Positions 59,000 to 64,000 of a DNA stretch of 64,000 nucleotides are shown one piece after another. A model generated the notes under the pieces. That model had not been told where the DNA came from, did no database searches, and was given only the letters and a program-made list of their open reading frames with translations. Every line of letters begins with the position of its first letter. Position 1 is the stretch's first letter. Source of the stretch: Symbiodinium natans (Eukaryota; Sar; Dinophyceae; Suessiales; Symbiodiniaceae); the NCBI GenBank assembly GCA_905221605.1, contig CAJNDS010000100.1, positions 62,001 to 126,000 of the forward strand. The letters run 5' to 3'. The position numbers and the translations under genes are program-made.

Positions 59000-59729
59000 A
59001 CCCTGAGCCCTAAACCCTAAAACCAAAAACTTTAAGTCATCTCCTTGTGGTTTGGCTTTGGGCAGGTGCCCTTCTCTACACACTTCCACACACCCAGCCG
59101 ACCCGGTACAAAGTAAAGATTTCCGGACTCATTCAGTTGCGCCAATGTGTTGAGGTCTGTAGGAGACACACGCCCCACACAAAACGTCCGGGGACTCAAA
59201 ACGCGCAGCACGGATGCAATCTGAGACTTCTTTCCCGTCAGGCATTAAGAGGGCCTTTCTTTCAGGCAGCCTGGCAGCCAAAGCCTAGTCAATCCAAGAA
59301 ACAAACTCGAGCTAGCTCATCTAAAACCACTTCGCTTTTTTTCCATGCACAAAAAAAAAAGACCCCCCGGCCAAACAAACTTCCACAATACTATGTAAGA
59401 CGAAAATGGTGAAATCCCACGCAACAGCCTGAGCCGCAGCCCGCAAGACACAGGACACACCACGAACGAAAGACTCTTATTCCTGACTGGCTGCGCATCC
59501 GGGGACCACCTCAGAGATGCTTTGAGGCGTGGAGCTCAGGGGCAACTGCTCAGGGTTCAAAGGGTTTGGGGGCCCTTCTGCAACTTGACGCCTTAATTCC
59601 TATAGAGGCGGTGTTCAAGCAGAGCAAGCTCAAAGACTTATGGCATTAGCCTTCGACTGCCAGCATAGGGGTTTGTGCGTGGTTCGAGTAAAATTATAGA
59701 GCTCATAGTACTCGTACTAGTACGAGTAC

Positions 59730-60062
<333 letters not shown>

Positions 60063-60067
60063 CATGA

Positions 60068-60174
60068 TCATGTATCCTGCTGGCGTTGCACCTCGCCCAG
60101 CAGCTTGCCCATGTCCCCCAGCGCCACGTAGCCCAAGCGAGGCCAGTAGTGCATCAGGACCGACATCCAGGAAG
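60068..60174 (-). CDS. Candidate terminal exon, unknown protein
   Basis: Minus acceptor TGCGGCAG|CTTCC at 60174, then SWMSVLMHYWPRLGYVALGD and MGKLLGEVQRQQDT to TGA at 60068-60070, right beside the (TAG)n array. The peptide is clearly protein-like. A possible upstream exon with RQRVASVPAAPWEMRTWG lies near 60400-60470 on minus. No family recognised. Confidence 0.45.
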
Positions 60175-60954
60175 CTGCCGCAGGGTGCATGATAAAACGG
60201 CCCCTAAAACCTAAACCCTAAACCTTGGTTGCAAGGATTGGGAAGTCTAAGGAGGCTTTCCGGTCGGATGAACTGCGGCTCTGTTGGACAGCCATGTCCA
60301 TGATACCCGCTGGACCTAAACCCTCCCAAATCCCCAAGCCTTCATCTAGAGGGTATCAGGGCCCACTCTGGGTCCTGGCTACAATCCACCTTCCTAGAAT
60401 CTCAAGTGCAGGCCATGAGCATCCCCACGTGCGCATTTCCCACGGAGCAGCGGGCACGCTGGCCACTCGCTGCCTGAATGCGGCAGTCACACACTGGGAT
60501 CTGTGAAAGTCGTTTATAAGGTTTCTCGGGTCAGTTCAGTTTTATTCATGTAGGGCTACTCGATGTGAAACCCACATCCTTAAACAGGGAGCATGCAGCC
60601 AGGGAAGCTTTTCTCAACACAACCGGTGCTGCCTGAATAAGCGTATTGCTTGTGGCTGTCTAGGCTTCATCGCACAGTCCCGATCATAAACCGAGCTGCC
60701 TGTTGGAATTGTTATGCTGTTATGCTGACAGCAACAGCTGAGACAAAAGCAGCACAACAGAACACGGTACTCTGGTTCAGGTCTCCATTTGCCAATTCGA
60801 GCTCGAGCCATGTGCAATCGTTCTGTGTGCCCCTGGCTGCTAAGGATGATAAGGTTTAGGGCAATAGATCCTAAACTCCAAACCCGCTTATAGGGTTTCA
60901 TCGAATGCAAGGTTATACCGCCTTATCCATAAATATACTAAACTAAATATATAC

Positions 60955-61004
60955 AAATGTATATATATATATATATACACACACCCTAACCCTATATACA
61001 AAAA

Positions 61005-61076
<72 letters not shown>

Positions 61077-61080
61077 CCTA
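60955..61080. repeat. (TA)n and (CA)n microsatellites
   Basis: Alternating (TA)n and (CA)n with two copies of CACACACCCTAACC beside the TA tracts. Confidence 0.93.
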
Positions 61081-62065
61081 ACCCCCCTGAACAACCCTAC
61101 ACAAATCGCCGCTGCGTGGCGCCAGAGAAATGAGGCTCAGGGCCTGTCCGACCATCGCTGCGTCGCGAAAAGTAAGGGCCGCATACATGGTCCCGAAAAC
61201 CTTGGGGGCTAGGGTTTAGGGTTTGGGAATTTTGGGAATGTTTGGGATTCAGGCCTACAACAAACTCGAAAAGCATCAAAGTTCTATACTCTAAACCCTT
61301 TAAACCCCAAACCTTTCGAATTTCCTAAGGTCACTAGGAAGCTGGGAATAACAACAAGGGGGTGCCTTCCCTGCTTCCAAAAACCAAGAATGCGGGCACA
61401 TACGGGCACCGCCGGGCATCTTAGCTACGCCCCTAAGCCAATGCCAAAGAAGCCTCATGTTGGGGGAGTGTGCCCTGAATTTGAGTCTGAGATGTGGTAG
61501 AGCGAAACGGGTATGAATATCATCTGCCATCGGACAAGTTCAAGTTTCACTTGCCAGCCGCCCTCAGGGCCTTTAACGATGTCAAAAGCAAGGCTATAGG
61601 TTTTTGCGGCTTTGCCAACCGCGCTTAACATGCCTCAGCTATGGAATTCTGGCTCGCCTTCTTCAGGGTGTATAATGTAGAAAGGTGCTACTGCGCGCGT
61701 TTCGGTCCCTGACCCCCCAAACTCAGCAGGCGGCCGAGAGGATGGAGCTTAAAGTCTTATGGGTTTAGGTTTTGAGTCCAGGGTTACTCCTAGACCTGTA
61801 TAAGCCCTATATGGCCTTCTGGTGTAGGTCCGTCGTTGCCGGGGCGCCGGGATCAGAGGGCAAATCCGCAGGATCTTGAGGAAGTGTGCTCCCAGCACAT
61901 TGACCGTTAACCTCAGGGGGGGGCGGGTCTGAACTGTCCCTGGAAGTGAACGAAACCCGAAAAGTACGTCTGAAGTGGAGGGTGCCTTTGTGAAACTTCT
62001 CAGCGGAACACCTCAGCGGAACACCAGTGTCATTCCATTTCCCACATAATATACCCCCTAACCCT

Positions 62066-62205
62066 ATATACAATATATATATATATATATATATATAATA
62101 ATCATAATAATAATCAAAAAATATAATATAATATAATATAATATAATATAATATAATATAATATAATATAATATAATATAATATAATATACTATACTATA
62201 ATATT
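62066..62205. repeat. (TA)n followed by (ATAAT)n
   Basis: A TA tract, then about 17 copies of a 5-bp TATAA unit, ending with a small TACTATACTATAATATTAATA variant. Confidence 0.93.
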
Positions 62206-62239
62206 AATATCCGCCGACCCCTGCTTTAGCGGGGGAGGC

Positions 62240-63395
62240 GTCAGTGAAGACCCATTTGCCCTCATGCCCAAACCCCCCCCGCCCTCACCCCCTCGACCTC
62301 ACCCTTACCCTCTTAGGCCCCCCCACCTCCCCCCTCACCTTACACTTGGAAATGAAGTGTTTTAGGGGCTCCAGTGCATGCCCGGACCCCCCGCCCCCCC
62401 CCGCCCACCCCGCCCACCCCGCCCGCCTCCCCCCTTCTCACCCCATTTTGGCCCCCACAGCCCCCCACCCCGCCCGCCCTCACCCCTTACCCCCCACCTC
62501 ACCCCTACCCCTGACCTTTTACTTGGAAATGAAGTGTGTCAGGGGTTTAGGGCACGCCCGGACCCCTACCCCCACCTCACCCCGACCATTTGCCTTTTAC
62601 TTGGAAATGAAGTGTTCCCGGACCCCCCCGCCCCCCCCGCCCCCCCCCCCCAACCCTTCCTCGCCCCCAACCTTGGCCCCCACCCCCCCCCCCCCCACCC
62701 CCCCCAACCCCCCCCCCCCCCCCCCACCCCACCTGCCCCTGACCTTACTTTGGAAACAAAGTGTGTCAGGGTTTTAGGGCATGCCCGGACCCCTTGCCTT
62801 TTACTTGGAAATGAAGTGTTTGAGGGCTCCAGGCATGCCCGGACCCCCCCGCCCCCCCCCCCCCCCCCCCCCCCGGCCACCCCCGCCCACCCCGCCCACC
62901 CCGCCCACTGCACCCCTTCGCCTCTGCCCCCAACCTTGCCCCCCCCACCTCACCCCTCCCACCTTTACTTGGAAATGAAGTGTGTCAGGGGTTTAGGGCA
63001 TGCCCGGACCCCTTGCCTTTTACTTGGAAATGAAGTGTTTGAGGGGCTCCAGTGCATGCCCGGACCCCCCGCCCCCCCCCGGCCCACCCCGCCCACTGCC
63101 CTCACCCCTTCGCCTCTGCCCCCAACCTTGCCCCCCCCACTCACCCCTACCCCTGACCTTTTACTTGGAAATGAAGTGTGTCAGGGGTTTAGGGCATGCC
63201 CGGACCCCTTGCCTTTTACTTGGAAATGAAGTGTTTGAGGGATGCCCGGACCCCCGCCGCCCCCCCCGCCCACCCCCGCCCACCCCCGCCCACCCCGCCC
63301 ACCCCGCCCTGGAAATGAAGTGTGTCAGGGGTTTAGGGCACCCCTTGCCTTTTACTTGGAAATGAAGTGTTTGAGGGGCTCCAGTGCATGCCCGG

Positions 63396-63441
<46 letters not shown>
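62240..63441 (+). repeat. C-rich satellite with TTACTTGGAAATGAAGTGT units
   Basis: At least ten copies of a module starting TTTTACTTGGAAATGAAGTG and ending GCATGCCCGGACCCC, separated by C-rich stretches. Two alternating subtypes: GTGTCAGGGGTTTAGGGCATG and GTTTGAGGGGCTCCAGTGCATG. Subtype 1 contains a TTTAGGG unit. All frames are Pro-rich and unlikely to be genes. The array runs into the assembly gap, so its true length is unknown. Confidence 0.88.
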
Positions 63442-63541
63442 NNNNNNNNNNNNNNNNNNNNNNNNNNNNNNNNNNNNNNNNNNNNNNNNNNNNNNNNNNN
63501 NNNNNNNNNNNNNNNNNNNNNNNNNNNNNNNNNNNNNNNNN
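63442..63541. other. Assembly gap (100 N)
   Basis: Exactly 100 N, a conventional scaffold gap following a 40-C run. Confidence 0.99.
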
Positions 63542-63700
63542 TTAAATAATTTAAATAATTTAAATAATTTTAAAAAATTAAATCCGAAAAGGGGGGGGGG
63601 CAGGACCGGGCCCCCCCCCTTCCCAGAATTAAATAATTTTAATAATGTAAATACGAAACGCCCCTTTCGGATTTAAATTATTTAAATTATTTAATTCTGG
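63542..63700. repeat. AT-rich inverted repeat right of the gap
   Basis: TTAAATAATTTAAATAATTTAAAT with CCGAAAAGGGG on the left pairs with CCCCTTTCGG and ATTTAAATTATTTAAATTA on the right; CCAGAATTAAATAA (63624) also pairs with TTATTTAATTCTGG (63684). It may be real foldback DNA or a gap-filling artefact. Confidence 0.7.
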
Positions 63701-64000
63701 GCAGACGTTGCGCGTGGACCTTGCCGTACTTCATCATGTCCCTCTTCTCGGCCTACTTCTGCTCTTTTCCTTACTCTTCTCCTTTTCATAAATTCTTCCT
63801 CTTTAGTTGTTCTTATCTGGAAAAGACAGAGGGAAGGGAGAGATAAGGGAGATAGGATAGATAAAGAAGAGTGCCATCTTCTCTGCGCCTCGTTTTGTCT
63901 CTCCCTCTTCTCTATTCATCTCTCTTCTATTCTTTTCTTTGCTGTTCTATTGAAATTGGATTCCCTGTATCTCTCCTCTGTCCTTCTCTCTCGCTCCTCT
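63701..64000. other. Pyrimidine/purine-biased tail
   Basis: Long CT-rich and GA-rich tracts. A short hydrophobic plus frame near 63715-63765 (WTLPYFIMSLFSAYF) after a GGGCAG acceptor might be an exon. Nothing else is supportable. Confidence 0.3.

Noticed and set aside
62244..63365. Long Pro-rich ORFs (up to 283 codons)
   Set aside because: They follow the C-rich satellite modules in several frames; repeats of the DNA module explain them.

Overview
This window looks like nuclear DNA of a dinoflagellate (Symbiodiniaceae or a relative). Four things point there: dispersed TTTAGGG/CCCTAAA telomere-type runs on both strands, tiny exons joined through GC, GT and possibly GA donors to AG|G acceptors, palindromic intron-like repeats, and a Ty1/copia element of a type I associate with dinoflagellates (Gag with CCCH zinc fingers). 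There is no prokaryotic gene layout and I found no rRNA, tRNA or CRISPR. Most long ATG-started open frames outside the retrotransposon are chance frames in repeats. The real host genes are broken into exons of 30-180 bases.

Layout. 1-9.2 kb: minus-strand exon pieces (1-89, about 252-370, 2403-2570, 3365-3647, a Sec14/CRAL-TRIO-like exon at 6299-6408) and a plus-strand gene whose exons can be joined in phase (7180-7335, 7460-7522, 7840-8017, 8630-8713, 8815 on); two of its introns are palindromic elements. 9.2-36 kb: mostly repeat-rich DNA with telomere-like runs, microsatellites, a G-rich block at 14.65-16.05 kb, and a few candidate exons (20.8, 24.6-24.9, 25.6-25.9 kb). 36.6-45.2 kb: another exon/palindromic-intron pair, a ubiquitin-like plus SMI1/KNR4 exon (37624-38052), a six-exon SAM-dependent methyltransferase gene (41301-42562, minus) whose splice phases all agree, and a terminal exon at 45057-45206.

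45995-58392 is a complete, apparently recent copia element on the minus strand: identical 143-bp LTRs, a 5-bp target duplication (TATCC), a primer-binding-site position, a polypurine tract and two long intact ORFs. ORF1 (1056 aa) is Gag with a coiled coil, two CCCH fingers and an aspartic protease. ORF2 (2875 aa) has integrase, reverse transcriptase and RNase H, then about 1530 extra residues in which I see a 2-oxoglutarate/Fe(II) dioxygenase-like domain, an SGNH-hydrolase-like domain, a Tpt1/KptA RNA 2'-phosphotransferase-like (ADP-ribosyltransferase fold) domain and a zinc ribbon. The element also carries at least eleven copies of a short hairpin, nine of them capped by GAAA, GAGA or GCAA loops, whose stems covary. 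This element is the strongest candidate for an undescribed system here.

58.4-64 kb: two candidate gene ends (58.7-59.0 kb plus, 60.07-60.19 kb minus), a (TAG)n array of about 330 bases, AT-rich satellites, a C-rich tandem block (62.24-63.44 kb) ending in a 100-N assembly gap, and a short AT-rich inverted repeat beyond the gap.
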